A stretch of 64,000 nt of DNA. Origin: AC-37 sp036389835. GTDB lineage: Bacteria; Actinomycetota; Thermoleophilia; Solirubrobacterales; Thermoleophilaceae. Below are positions 46,979-58,389 of this stretch, in pieces; within the stretch, counting starts at the first letter, position 1; the number at the start of each line of letters is the position of its first letter. The translations under genes were made by a program, and so were the position numbers. The notes under the pieces were generated by a model that did no database searches, was not told where the DNA came from, and saw nothing but the letters and a program-made list of their open reading frames with translations. The DNA lies in assembly GCA_036389835.1 (NCBI GenBank), contig DASVWC010000014.1, forward strand, positions 62,001-126,000, read 5' to 3'.

Positions 46979-48511
46979 ATGGGCGGGCTCTCGCTCCGCC
47001 GTCGCATGATCGTCGCCTCGGCGGCGGCGGTGGCTGTCGCCGTGGCGCTCGCGGCGGCGATCACGTACGTGGTCGCCAGCCAGGAGCTCCACGACCAGGT
47101 GGACGACTCGTTGCGCGACAGGGCGGGTGAGCTCGCGGCCGATCGCGTGCTCTTCTTCCAGGCCCCGGCCCCGCCGCCGGAGCGGGCGAAGGGGGTGCGG
47201 CGCGAGCTCCGGGAGCCGCCGCCGGCCGTCCTGCCCGCCCCGGGGCGGACGGCTGAGGTCGCGCCCGTCCCGGCGCCCGACGCGGGCGAGCGGCTCGTGC
47301 TCGCCCTGCCGCCGCTGAGCGGCGACGTCCGCTATGCCCAGATCGTGCGGGCGGACGGCGGCTTGATACGTCCGCCGCGCGGTCGGGTGGAGCTACCCGG
47401 CCGGGGGCGCGCACTGGCGATCGCGCGGCTCGGCAGCGGGTCGTTCTTCGCCGACGCGCGCGTCGGGGGCGAGCCCGTGCGCGTGTACACGCGCGCCATG
47501 GGCGACGGCGCCGCCCTCCAGGTGGCACGGCCGGTGGGGGACGTGAACGACGCGCTCCGCCGACTCGCGTACGTCCTCGGGGCGGTGAGCGTCGGCGGGA
47601 TCGGACTCGCGGCCGTGCTGGCGCTGTTCGTGGCCCGCGCCGCGCTCAAGCCGGTGGCGCGGCTCAGCGATGCCGCCGAGCACGTCGCGCGCACACGCGA
47701 CCTGAGCCGGCGCATGGACGGCGCCGGCTCGGACGAGCTCGCCAGGCTGGCGGAGTCGTTCAACACGATGCTGGAGGCGCTCGAGCGCTCGATGCGCCAG
47801 CAGCGGCAGCTCGTCGCGGACGCGTCACACGAGCTCCGCACGCCGCTCACCAGCCTGCGGACGAACATCGAGGTGCTGGCCGAGTCACGCGGAATGCCCG
47901 AGCCCGACCGGCGTCGGCTGCTCGCCGACGCCGTCGCGCAGCTCGAGGAGCTGACGGTGCTCGTCGGCGACCTGGTGGACCTGGCGCGCGACGAGGAGGA
48001 GCTGTCCGAGCCGTTTCGCGATCTGCGCCTCGACGAACTGGTCGCCGGCGTGGTCGAGCGAGCTCGACGCCGTCACCCTGACAGGCCCTTTGCGGTCGCG
48101 CTCGAGCCGACCCTCGTGCACGGCGTCGCCCCCCGCATCGATCGCGCCGTGTCGAACCTCCTGGACAACGCCGAGAAGTGGAGCCCGCCCGGTCAACCCA
48201 TCGAGGTCACGGTGGCGGACGGACATGTGGCTGTGTGCGACCACGGCCCCGGGATCGCCGGGGAGGACCTTCCGTTCGTGTTCGACCGGTTCTATCGAGC
48301 GCCGTCGGCGCGCGCGAAGCCGGGATCGGGACTCGGCCTGGCGATCGTCCGCCACGTCGCCGAGACCCATGGCGGCGTCGTGGCGGCCGAAGACGCTCCG
48401 GACGGAGGTGCGCGTCTCGTAATGCAGTTGCCGTCCAGCGAGGCGGATGGGGACGGTCGACCGCCGGGCGCACCTTCGCGCGGCAAGCTGCTCGAGTGCG
48501 GTGGGGACTGA
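46979..48511 (+). CDS. sensor histidine kinase, MprB-like
   Basis: A 510-residue kinase. TM1 (MIVASAAAVAVAVALAAAITYVV, about 10-32), an extracytoplasmic sensor of about 160 residues rich in Pro and Ala, TM2 (VLGAVSVGGIGLAAVLALFVA), then HAMP (about 222-275). HisKA follows with ASHELRTPLTSLRTN (His284), then HATPase_c with N box NLLDNAEKWSPPG, G1 DHGPGI, FDRFYR and G2 GSGLGLAIV. Domain order matches MprB-type kinases that sense envelope stress. The Pro-rich sensor has no recognised ligand-binding fold. It is the last gene of the operon starting at 42115, so it may report on the lipoprotein/adaptor/ABC machine. Confidence 0.93.
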   Translation: MGGLSLRRRMIVASAAAVAVAVALAAAITYVVASQELHDQVDDSLRDRAGELAADRVLFFQAPAPPPERAKGVRRELREPPPAVLPAPGRTAEVAPVPAPDAGERLVLALPPLSGDVRYAQIVRADGGLIRPPRGRVELPGRGRALAIARLGSGSFFADARVGGEPVRVYTRAMGDGAALQVARPVGDVNDALRRLAYVLGAVSVGGIGLAAVLALFVARAALKPVARLSDAAEHVARTRDLSRRMDGAGSDELARLAESFNTMLEALERSMRQQRQLVADASHELRTPLTSLRTNIEVLAESRGMPEPDRRRLLADAVAQLEELTVLVGDLVDLARDEEELSEPFRDLRLDELVAGVVERARRRHPDRPFAVALEPTLVHGVAPRIDRAVSNLLDNAEKWSPPGQPIEVTVADGHVAVCDHGPGIAGEDLPFVFDRFYRAPSARAKPGSGLGLAIVRHVAETHGGVVAAEDAPDGGARLVMQLPSSEADGDGRPPGAPSRGKLLECGGD

Positions 48512-48699
48512 GTCCGGGCGCCCCGCATGACAAGCCGCCTGCGGCGCGGCCCTCACCCGGGGGTGGTGTTGCCAACGCGTCGCCACTCGCAGCTGCCAAC
48601 CGTCGGCGCTCGGCAGTGCGCTTGGGAGCTTCCTCTCCGAAGAGTGGCCGCGCCTCTCTGTTCTGGTGGGCGCCGGAAACTCAACGACGACGAAAGAAG

Positions 48700-48785
<86 letters not shown>

Positions 48786-48898
48786 GTGACTGCGGCGAGT
48801 ATAGGCGTGCCGGGCGGGCGCGCATACCCCGCCGCGCACAGGAGGCGGGTGGCTTCCTGCAGGGCGCTTGATGTCGTCCGACCGGGGTAATACCTTTA

Positions 48899-48913
48899 CG
48901 AACACATGTTCGG
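48899..48913. promoter_or_regulatory. SOS box (LexA operator) upstream of lexA
   Basis: CGAACACATGTTCGG contains the Gram-positive/actinobacterial SOS core GAAC-N4-GTTC. It lies 28-42 nt before the GTG start of lexA and implies autorepression. No second perfect GAAC-N4-GTTC site was noticed near another gene of the window. Confidence 0.9.
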
Positions 48914-48940
48914 AAACCGGCTCCCAGGAGGCTCGCCCGC

Positions 48941-49552
48941 GTGGACCTGAACCTGACCAAGCGGCAGCAGGAGATCTTCGAGTTCATCAAGACCTACTCG
49001 GGCAAGCACGGCTACCCGCCGACGGTGCGCGACATCGGCAAGGCGATCGGCCTCACGTCGTCGTCGACCGTTCACACGCACCTCGCGAACCTCGAGAAGA
49101 TCGGCCTCGTCCGCCGCGATCCGTCCAAGCCGCGGGCCCTCGAGCTGCTCGTGGATCAGGCGAAGAAGGCGGTCGGGCCGAGCGGCCTGCCCGTCGTCGG
49201 CCGAGTGGCCGCGGGCTCGCCGGTGCTCGCGGAGGAGAACATCGAGGAGTACATCGAGGTCCCCGAGCTCGCGGGTGGCGACGCCGGCGAGTACGTGCTG
49301 CGCGTGGCGGGCGACTCGATGCGCGACGCCGGCATCCTCGACGGCGACCACGTCGTGGTCCGCAAGCAGGACACGGCGCGCAACGGCGAGATCGTCGTGG
49401 CGCTGGTGGGGGAGGAGGCGACGGTCAAGCGGTACTTCAAGGAGTCCGACCACATCCGCCTCCAGCCGGAGAACGACGCGCACGAGCCGATCCGCACCCG
49501 CGACGCACAGGTGCTCGGCCGGGTCGTCGGCGTCTGCAGAAGGGTCGCATGA
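48941..49552 (+). CDS. lexA: LexA repressor
   Basis: A 203-residue SOS repressor. The N-terminal winged helix (residues 1-70) has RQQEIFEFIKTYSGKHGYPPTVRDIGKAIGLTSSSTVHTHLANLEKIGLVRRDPSKPRALE. The self-cleavage site is VAAG (Ala91-Gly92). Protease residues are Ser126 in GDSMRDAGI and Lys163 in VKRYF. It represses DNA-damage genes and is cleaved with RecA filaments after damage. The start is GTG 48941 with AGGAGG 9 nt upstream. An SOS box lies just before it. A small zinc-ribbon gene overlaps its stop (ATGA) and should be induced with it. Confidence 0.97.
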   Translation: MDLNLTKRQQEIFEFIKTYSGKHGYPPTVRDIGKAIGLTSSSTVHTHLANLEKIGLVRRDPSKPRALELLVDQAKKAVGPSGLPVVGRVAAGSPVLAEENIEEYIEVPELAGGDAGEYVLRVAGDSMRDAGILDGDHVVVRKQDTARNGEIVVALVGEEATVKRYFKESDHIRLQPENDAHEPIRTRDAQVLGRVVGVCRRVA

Positions 49553-49791
49553 CGACGCTCACGAAGAACACCTTTCAGAGCTTCACGCTCCCGCTGGTGG
49601 ACCATTCGCCCCGGGGGAATGAGGGAAACCGCACTTCGGACGGCGGCAGGGCGACGCTCGGGCACAGGCTCGAGCTGACCTGGGAGGCCCTGCGCGCCGC
49701 CGGAGTCGCGGCGTGCCCGCTCTGCGGCTCACGCATGGAGCGTCGCGCGGCGCACGCCCGCTGCGGCTGCTGCGGCACGCGGCTGAGCTGA
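49549..49791 (+). CDS. small zinc-ribbon-like protein coupled to lexA
   Basis: An 80-residue frame starting at ATG 49549 inside the lexA stop (ATGA overlap). The N-terminal half is polar. The C terminus reads VAACPLCGSRMERRAAHARCGCCGTRL, with CxxC...CxCC, a likely zinc ribbon. The coupling and the organised Cys pattern favour a real gene over chance. It would be controlled by LexA and so be DNA-damage inducible. It might bind DNA, RNA or a repair protein. I know no named family, and no ribosome-binding site is needed if translation is coupled. Confidence 0.65.
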   Translation: MTTLTKNTFQSFTLPLVDHSPRGNEGNRTSDGGRATLGHRLELTWEALRAAGVAACPLCGSRMERRAAHARCGCCGTRLS

Positions 49792-49916
49792 CGGCCGCCC
49801 GGCCCGCGGTGGGGATCACCGCCGTGAGTGGAGGGCCGTCCATGCCATAGGGTGGAAAATCCTCCAGTGAGGGGCGCACCGCCGGCCCCCGGCCCGCTAG
49901 GGCGCGCGGGCTTAGG

Positions 49917-50645
49917 TCAGCCAGTCGGCGGCCGCAGCTCGATCCACAGCGCCCGCGCGCTCGCGAGCAGGCGCCCATGCGCGTCGTGGAGCGCCGCGCC
50001 GGCCTCGCGCTTGCGCCCGTCGCGCCCGATCTCCCACGACGTGATCACGTGCTCCTCGCCCGCGCGCACCGGCGCGCGCAGCTCGGCCGTGAGCCGGGCG
50101 AGCACGATCGGCAGGACCGTCCCGTCGGGCCCGGGCGTGTTCATCCCCGGCGCCGACGTCGGGCAGTCGAGCGCGGCCCAGACGATCTCGGGCGGAACGG
50201 TGCCGTCCGGACCCGCGAGCCCGTCGAACGGGACCCACGGCGCGGCGAACACTCCGTCGAGCGGCCCCGCGTAGATCTGCAGCCCGTCGCTCGGACCGCG
50301 CCGCGGCCCGCACACGAAGCAGGTGGGGAAGGGGTGCCAGTCGCTCAGGAAGAACGACCCCTCGCTCGCGGCCCGCGCCCGCTCGACAGGCACGAGCTCG
50401 GGCGGCTCGCCCGCCGGATTCGGGCCGGCGGGCTCGGCCTCGGCCACCAGCGTCTCGCCGTGGAGCATCCGCGCCCCCTGCCCGCCGGCGACGACCGCGA
50501 GCTCGACGCCCAGTGGCGGCGGGCTGCGCAGCGAGACGGACGCCGGCCCGTCGATCTCGCGCGCGAGCAGCCCGCACGTGTAGCCGCCGTTGCCGGAATC
50601 CGGCGGGCCGCAGAAGTGCGGATCGATCACGGCGGTCGCTGCCAC
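49917..50645 (-). CDS. hotdog-fold thioesterase-like protein
   Basis: A 242-residue protein starting AVIDPHFCGPPDSGNGGYTCG. The double-hotdog pattern is suggested by SVSLRSPPPLGVELAVV, then FPTCFVCGPRRGPSDGLQIYAGPL and a second unit PEIVWAALDCPTSAPGMN...VITSWEIGRDGRKREAGAALHDAHGRLLASARALWIEL. The CF(V)CG and NGG(Y/H) blocks occur in acyl-CoA thioesterase-like proteins of actinobacteria. It may hydrolyse acyl-CoA or bind it; the catalytic residues are not certain. GTG 50645 is used; the next GTG at residue 6 is an alternative. It is divergent from rnpB. Confidence 0.7.
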   Translation of the reverse strand: MAATAVIDPHFCGPPDSGNGGYTCGLLAREIDGPASVSLRSPPPLGVELAVVAGGQGARMLHGETLVAEAEPAGPNPAGEPPELVPVERARAASEGSFFLSDWHPFPTCFVCGPRRGPSDGLQIYAGPLDGVFAAPWVPFDGLAGPDGTVPPEIVWAALDCPTSAPGMNTPGPDGTVLPIVLARLTAELRAPVRAGEEHVITSWEIGRDGRKREAGAALHDAHGRLLASARALWIELRPPTG

Positions 50646-50662
50646 GGGTGGAAGATAAGGGG

Positions 50663-50691
50663 TGGACCGGCCCCTCGCGCGCGCCTAACCT
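50663..50691 (+). promoter_or_regulatory. predicted rnpB promoter
   Basis: TGGACC (-35-like, 50663-50668) and TAACCT (-10-like, 50686-50691) are 17 nt apart. Transcription would start at about 50697-50699, exactly at the base of the first RNase P helix. Housekeeping-sigma type by sequence. Confidence 0.65.
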
Positions 50692-50695
50692 TCAA

Positions 50696-51066
<371 letters not shown>

Positions 51067-51070
51067 GGGA

Positions 51071-51092
51071 GGGCCCCGCGCGAGCGGGGCCC
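51071..51092 (+). terminator. rnpB terminator
   Basis: GGGCCCCGC-GCGA-GCGGGGCCC, a perfect 9-bp stem with a GCGA (GNRA-type) loop, followed by TTCTATAT. It begins 5 nt after the RNase P RNA. Confidence 0.85.
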
Positions 51093-51100
51093 TTCTATAT

Positions 51101-51160
51101 CGCGCGCGCAGCCGACGTCACCCGCAACCTCGCGCGCGCAGCCGATATCACCCGCAACCG
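51101..51160. repeat. two tandem 30-nt direct repeats upstream of gltB
   Basis: CGCGCGCGCAGCCGA, a CG or TA variant, then TCACCCGCAACC is repeated exactly 30 nt later (51101-51130 and 51131-51160) with three differences. It lies between the rnpB terminator and gltB. The spacing (close to three helical turns) would place two sites on one face of DNA. Confidence 0.7.
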
Positions 51161-51244
51161 CCGCACGGCCCGCCGGCGCGCAGTGCCTCGCGCGCGGACG
51201 CGCGCGCGGGAAGAAGCAGCCCGGCCCATCGCCGATCGGCATTT

Positions 51245-51281
51245 GGCGGATTCCGAAGGTCCGGGAAGTGGCGAATCCGCC
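51245..51281. promoter_or_regulatory. 9-bp inverted repeat upstream of gltB
   Basis: GGCGGATTC (51245-51253) and GAATCCGCC (51273-51281) are perfectly complementary with 19 nt between. The arms flank the region before a -10-like TAACAT (51293-51298) and the gltB start at 51346. This suits an operator for a nitrogen or amino-acid regulator, or a leader hairpin. Confidence 0.5.
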
Positions 51282-51345
51282 CCGACCACCGCTAACATCA
51301 CTCGACCGAAAGGCCGAGCCGCCGCGGCCCAGACCCCTCTTGAAT

Positions 51346-54300
51346 ATGCACAGATTGCAGCCACCTGGGGCCGCGGGCCTCTACGACCCAGCTTTCGAGC
51401 ACGACGCGTGCGGCATCGGCGCCGTCGCCGACCTCACGAACCGGCGCACGCACGACACGGTGGCCAAGGCGCTGTGGGTCCTCGACCACCTGGAGCACCG
51501 CGGCGCGAGCGGGGCCGAGGTCGACACCGGCGACGGCGCGGGAATCCTGCTCCAGACGCCCCACAACTTCCTGCGCGGCGCGGCGTCGTTCGAGCTGCCG
51601 CCGCAGGGCCGCTACGCCGTCGGCGTGATCTTCCTCCCGCGCGACGACGCCGCTCGCCGCCGCGAGGTCGAGTCGATCGTGGAGGACGCGATCGAGGAGG
51701 GCGGCCAGCGCGTCCTAGGCTGGCGCGACGTGCCCGTCGACGGCAGCGTCCCCGGCGCCAGCGCCGCCGCGGTCGAGCCCACGATCAAGCACGTCTTCGT
51801 GGAATCCACGCTCGGCGACCAGCACTCGGAGATCGCCTTCGAGCGCCGCCTCTACGTGATCCGCCGCGTGATCGAGTCGCGCGCGGGCAACGACGTCGCG
51901 ATCCCCAGCTTCTCGAGCCGCACGCTCGTCTACAAGGGCATGCTCACGAGCCCGCAGCTCCCGGCCTACTACCCGGACCTGCGCGACGAGAGCATGGAGA
52001 CCGCGCTCGCGCTCGTGCACTCGCGCTTCAGCACGAACACCATCCCGAGCTGGAAGCTCGCCCACCCGTACCGGCTGCTCTGCCACAACGGCGAGATCAA
52101 CACGGTCAGGGGCAACATCAACTGGATGCGCGCCCGGGAGTCGCAGCTCCTGAGCGAGGCGTTCGGCGACGACCTGGCCAAGCTGCTCCCGGTCGTCAAC
52201 GAGCGCGACAGCGACTCGGCGATCTTCGACAGCGTGCTCGAGATCCTGCTGCTCGGCGGGCGCTCGCTCGCGCACGCGCTGATGATGATGGTGCCGGAGG
52301 CGTGGGAGAACCACACGGAGATGCCGCCCGAGGTGCGCGACTTCTACGCGTACCACTCCTGCCTCATGGAGCCGTGGGACGGCCCCGCCGGCATCGCCTC
52401 GACCGACGGCCACGTGATCGGCGCGACGCTCGACCGCAACGGCCTGCGCCCGGGCCGCTGGCAGGTCACGAGCGACGACTTCGTGGTGCTCGCCTCGGAG
52501 ACCGGCGTGCTCGAGGCCGAGCCGGAGACGATCCTGCGCAAGGGCCGACTGCGCCCCGGCAAGCTCTTCTTCGTCGACGTCGAGCGCGGCCGCGTGATCG
52601 AGGACGCCGAGCTGAAGCACGAGATCGCGACCCGCAGGCCGTACGGCGACTGGTACCGCGACTGCACGGTCCACCTCGACGACCTCCCGGCCGTGGCGCC
52701 GCGCGAGCTGCCGGCCGACCCGGTCCGCACCCGCCAGCTCATGTTCGGCTACACGCAGGAGGACGTGCGGATCACGCTCGCGCGCATGGGCGGGGCCAGC
52801 GCCGAGGAGCCGATCGGCTCGATGGGCAACGACTTCGCGCTCGCCGTCCTGTCCGACAAGGCCCCGCCGCTCTACTCGTACTTCAAGCAGCTCTTCGCCC
52901 AGGTCACCAACCCGGCGATCGACCCGATCCGCGAGCGCGTGGTCATGAGCCTCGAGACCGCGGTCGGCCCCCAGTCGAACCTCTTCACCGAGACGCCCGA
53001 GCACGCGCACCAGCTCGTGATCGGCCAGCCGATCCTCTCGAACGGCGAGCTCGAGAAGCTGCGCCAGGTCGACCACGACGTGTTCGCGGCGCACACGCTC
53101 GACGCCACCTGGCCCGCCGCGGAGGGCCCGGAGGGCATGGCGCGCGCGATGGAGCGGCTCTGCGCCGAGGCGTCCGAGCGGCTCGCGGCCGGCGACAACA
53201 TCCTGATCCTCTCCGATCGCGCCGCCGGCCAGGAGCGCGTGCCGATCCCGGCCCTGCTCGCGGTCGCCGGCGTGCACCACCACCTCGTCCGCGAGGGCAC
53301 GCGCCTCCAGACCGGCCTCGTGGTCGAGTCGGGCGAGCCGCGCGAGGTCCACCACATCTGCTGCCTGCTCGGGTTCGGCGCCTCCGCCATCAACCCGTAC
53401 CTGGCCTTCGAGACGCTCCACGAGATGTTCGACGACGGCCTGCTGCCGAAGGTCGAGAGCGCCGCCGGCGCCGAGGCCCACTTCGTCAAGGCGATGGGCA
53501 AGGCGATCCTCAAGACGATCTCGAAGATGGGCATCTCGACCGTGCGCAGCTACGCGGGCGCGCAGATCTTCGAGGCCGTCGGGCTCGAGCGCGACCTGAT
53601 CGACCGCTACTTCACCGGCACCACCTCGCGGATCGGCGGGGTTGGCATCCACGTGCTCGCGCGCGAGGCGATGGAGCGCCACCGCCGCGCCTACCCGCGC
53701 TCCGGCCACCGCCTGCCCGTCGGCGGCGTGCACATGTGGCGCCGCGACGGCGAGTTCCACCAGTGGAACCCGGACACGGTCGCGAAGATCCAGCACGCGG
53801 TCCGCCACGGCGGCCACGACTCGTACGCCGAGTTCACGCGGATGATCAACGAGGAGTCCAAGCGGCGGGCCACGCTGCGCGGGCTGCTCGACATCGCCGA
53901 CCCGGGTCAGCCGATCGACGTCGAGGAGGTCGAGCCGGCCAAGGAGATCGTCAAGCGCTTCGCCACCGGCGCGATGTCGCTCGGATCCCTCTCGCGCGAG
54001 GCGCACGAGACGCTCGCGATCGCGATGAACCGCCTCGGCGGCAAGTCGAACACGGGCGAGGGCGGGGAGGATCCGGTCCGCTACACGCCGGACGAGAACG
54101 GCGACTCGCGCCGCTCGGCGATCAAGCAGGTCGCCTCCGGCCGCTTCGGCGTGACGGTGCACTACCTCGTCAACGCGGACGAGCTCCAGATCAAGATCGC
54201 CCAGGGCGCGAAGCCCGGCGAGGGCGGCCAGCTGCCGGGGCACAAGGTCGACGAGTACATCGCGTTCATCCGGCACTCCACGCCGGGCGTGGGCCTGATC

Positions 54301-56083
54301 TCGCCGCCGCCGCACCACGACATCTACTCGATCGAGGACCTCAAGCAGCTCATCTTCGACCTGCGCTGCGCGAACCCGCAGGCGCGCATCTCCGTCAAGC
54401 TCGTCTCCGAGGTCGGCGTGGGCACCGTCGCGGCGGGCGTGGCGAAGGCGAACTCCGACCACGTGGTGATCGCGGGCCACGACGGCGGCACCGGCGCCTC
54501 GCCGGTCTCGTCGATCCAGTCGGCCGGCGTGCCGTGGGAGATCGGCCTGGCCGAGACCCAGCAGACGCTCGTGATGAACAAGCTCCGCGACCGGATCGTG
54601 GTGCAGACCGACGGCCAGATGAAGACCGGCCGCGACGTGGTGATCGGCGCGCTGCTCGGCGCCGAGGAGTTCGGCTTCTCCACCGCGCCTCTGATCACCA
54701 TGGGCTGCATCTACATGCGCGCGTGCCATCTGAACACGTGCCCGGTCGGGATCGCGACGCAGGACCCGGAGCTGCGCAGCCGCTTCAAGGGCCAGCCCGA
54801 GCACGTCGTGAACTTCTTCTTCTTCGTGGCCGAGGAGGTGCGCCAGTACATGGCGCAGCTCGGCATCCGCCGGTTCGAGGACCTGGTCGGCCGCACCGAT
54901 CTGCTCGAGCCGGACGCCGCGATCGACCACTGGAAGGCGCGTGGGGTGGACCTCTCGGGGCTGCTCGCGCCGCCGGACGCGCCGGACGACGTGCCGCGGC
55001 GCCGCGTGCGCCCGCAGGACCCGGTGCTCGACGACCACCTCGACCACCAGCTCATCGAGCAGGCGCAGCCCGCGCTCGAGCGCGGCGAGCGGGTGAGCAT
55101 CTCCGTGCAGGCGGAGAACAAGCACCGCTGCGTGGGCGGCCTGATCTCGGGCGAGATCGCGCGGCGCTACGGCGCCGAGGGTCTGCCCGAGGGCACGGTC
55201 GACGTGCGGCTCGAGGGCAGCGGCGGGCAGAGCTTCGGCGGCTGGCTCGCGCCGGGCGTGACGCTCACCCTCACCGGCGACGCCAACGACTACACCGGCA
55301 AGGGCCTCTCCGGCGGCGTGCTCGCCGTGCGCCCGCCCGAGGGCGTGCGGTTCACGCCCGAGGAGAACGTCGTCATCGGCAACACCGTCCTCTACGGCGC
55401 CACCGGCGGCCGCGCGTTCTTCCGCGGCCTGGCCGGCGAGCGCTTCTGCGTGCGCAACTCGGGCGCCCACGCGGTGGTGGAGGGCGTGGGCGACCACGGC
55501 TGCGAGTACATGACCGGCGGCCGCGCCGTGATCCTCGGCCCCACGGGCCGCAACTTCGCGGCGGGGATGAGCGGCGGCATCGCGTACGTGCTCGACCCGG
55601 AGGCCGAGTTCGCGGCCCGCTGCAACACCGAGATGGTCGAGCTCGAGCACCCGGACGCCGACGACCTCGCCGAGGTGCGCGCGCTGGTCGAGGAGCACCA
55701 CGAGCGGACCGGATCGACAGTGGCGGAGCGGGTCCTGGCGAGCTGGGACGCGCTGACCTCGGCCTGGGTGAAGGTGATGCCGATGGACTACAAGCGAGTG
55801 CTGCGCGAGCGCGAGGAGCGCCAGCGCGTGGAGGCCGGCGAGCCCCACGTGGTGGCCGAGCACGGCGACGGCGACGGGGCCGGCCCCGTGCGGGTGGGCC
55901 AGGGCGCCCCCTACACCGTGGCCGACGGCGACCAGGAGGCGAGCGAGACCGGCGAGGCTGGGCAGACCGAGGACGCGGCCTCCGCGGCGCAGCGCGCCGA
56001 GCGCGAGGCGGCCGCCGCCGGCAACGGCGAGGCCGCGCAGGACCAGGCCGCCGCGGGCGCCGAGGAGGAGGTCCTCCCGTTCA

Positions 56084-56091
<8 letters not shown>
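51346..56091 (+). CDS. gltB: glutamate synthase (NADPH) large subunit
   Basis: A 1581-residue GOGAT large chain. The class II glutaminase domain begins after a short propeptide; Cys22 in HDACGIGAV is the expected mature N terminus. It is followed by HSRFSTNTIPSW and CHNGEINT. The central domain carries GNDFALAVLSD. The FMN/synthase domain has SLGSLSREAHETLA, KSNTGEGGEDP, GAKPGEGGQLPGHKV, HDGGTGASP and the 3Fe-4S cluster Cys in CIYMRACHLNTCPVG (about 1122-1133). The GXGXG domain follows. The last about 75 residues are an acidic, Ala/Gly/Glu-rich tail with no clear family match. It makes glutamate from glutamine and 2-oxoglutarate. ATG 51346 fits the propeptide. It overlaps gltD by 8 nt. Confidence 0.96.
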
Positions 56092-57525
<1,434 letters not shown>

Positions 57526-57529
<4 letters not shown>

Positions 57530-58317
57530 CCGAGCCCGGCGTCAACCCGGTCGCGCGGTCCGGCTTCGGCGCGAACGCCGGCGCCTACGACCGCGCCCGT
57601 CCGGGCTGGCCGCGTGCGGCCGTGCTCGCGGCGTTCGAGCACTTCGAGGTGGAGCCGCGCGGCGCGCGCGTGGTGGACCTCGCGGCCGGGACCGGGCGCC
57701 TCACCCGCGAGCTGCTCGCCGCGGGCGCGTCCGTGACCGCCGTCGAGCCCGTCGACGCCATGCGCGCTCACATAACGGCAACGGCGGCAATTGGGGGGAC
57801 GGCCGAGGCGATCCCGCTGGCCGACTCCTCCCTGGATGCCGTCTTCGTCGCCGAGGCGTTCCACTGGTTCGACGCGGCCGCCGCGCTGCCCGAGATCGCG
57901 CGCGTGCTGCGCCCGCGCGGCGGCCTGGCGATCATGTGGAACGTCGGTCTGCCGCAGGACGAGGAGCAGCCGTGGCGGGCCGAGGTGGTGGAGGCGGTCA
58001 GGCACGTCTACTTCCACCCGCAGGGCCGGCGGGTGCCGGCGGCCTCGGGCAACGACCCCGCGGACCAGGTCGAGTGGCGGACCGGCCCCGGCTGGGAGCA
58101 CTTCGAGCCGCTGGAGGACCGTTCCTTCGAGCACGTGCAGCGGATGACCCGCGACGACTACCTCGCGTTCGTCAACTCCTGGTCGTTCGTGGGCGTGATG
58201 GAGGACGAGCCGCGCACCGAGCTGCTGGCGCAGGTGGGCGCCATCCTCGACCGCCACGACGTAGCGCAGTTCGACCAGAAGTGGCGAACGGACCTCCACC
58301 TGACCCGCAGCCGCTGA
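57526..58317 (+). CDS. class I SAM-dependent methyltransferase
   Basis: A 263-residue enzyme: VNPVARSGFGANAGAYDRARPGWP at the N terminus, motif I VVDLAAGTGRLT, then VEPVDAMRAH, AEAIPLADSSLDAVFVAEAFHWF (motif II region) and VLRPRGGLAIMWN. This matches the Methyltransf_11 group with a conserved C-terminal YLAFVNSWSF block. The substrate is unknown. No ATG, GTG or TTG exists between the upstream gene and the conserved N terminus. The only near-start codon is CTG 57526, which overlaps the gltD stop by 4 nt (CTGA). Translation is therefore probably coupled to gltD, perhaps with a rare CTG start. Confidence 0.82.
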
Positions 58318-58331
58318 CGGTTGTGCAGTTG

Positions 58332-58348
58332 ACCCCCCTATAGGGGGT
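58332..58348. terminator. short hairpin between convergent genes
   Basis: ACCCCC-CTATA-GGGGGT, a 6-bp stem with a 5-nt loop, lies between the stops of the methyltransferase (58317) and the amine oxidase (58390). Bidirectional terminator is the simplest reading. Confidence 0.5.
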
Positions 58349-58389
58349 GAAAGCGCACAGTCGTTGCCGAGGCGGCCGAGCCCGCGGGC

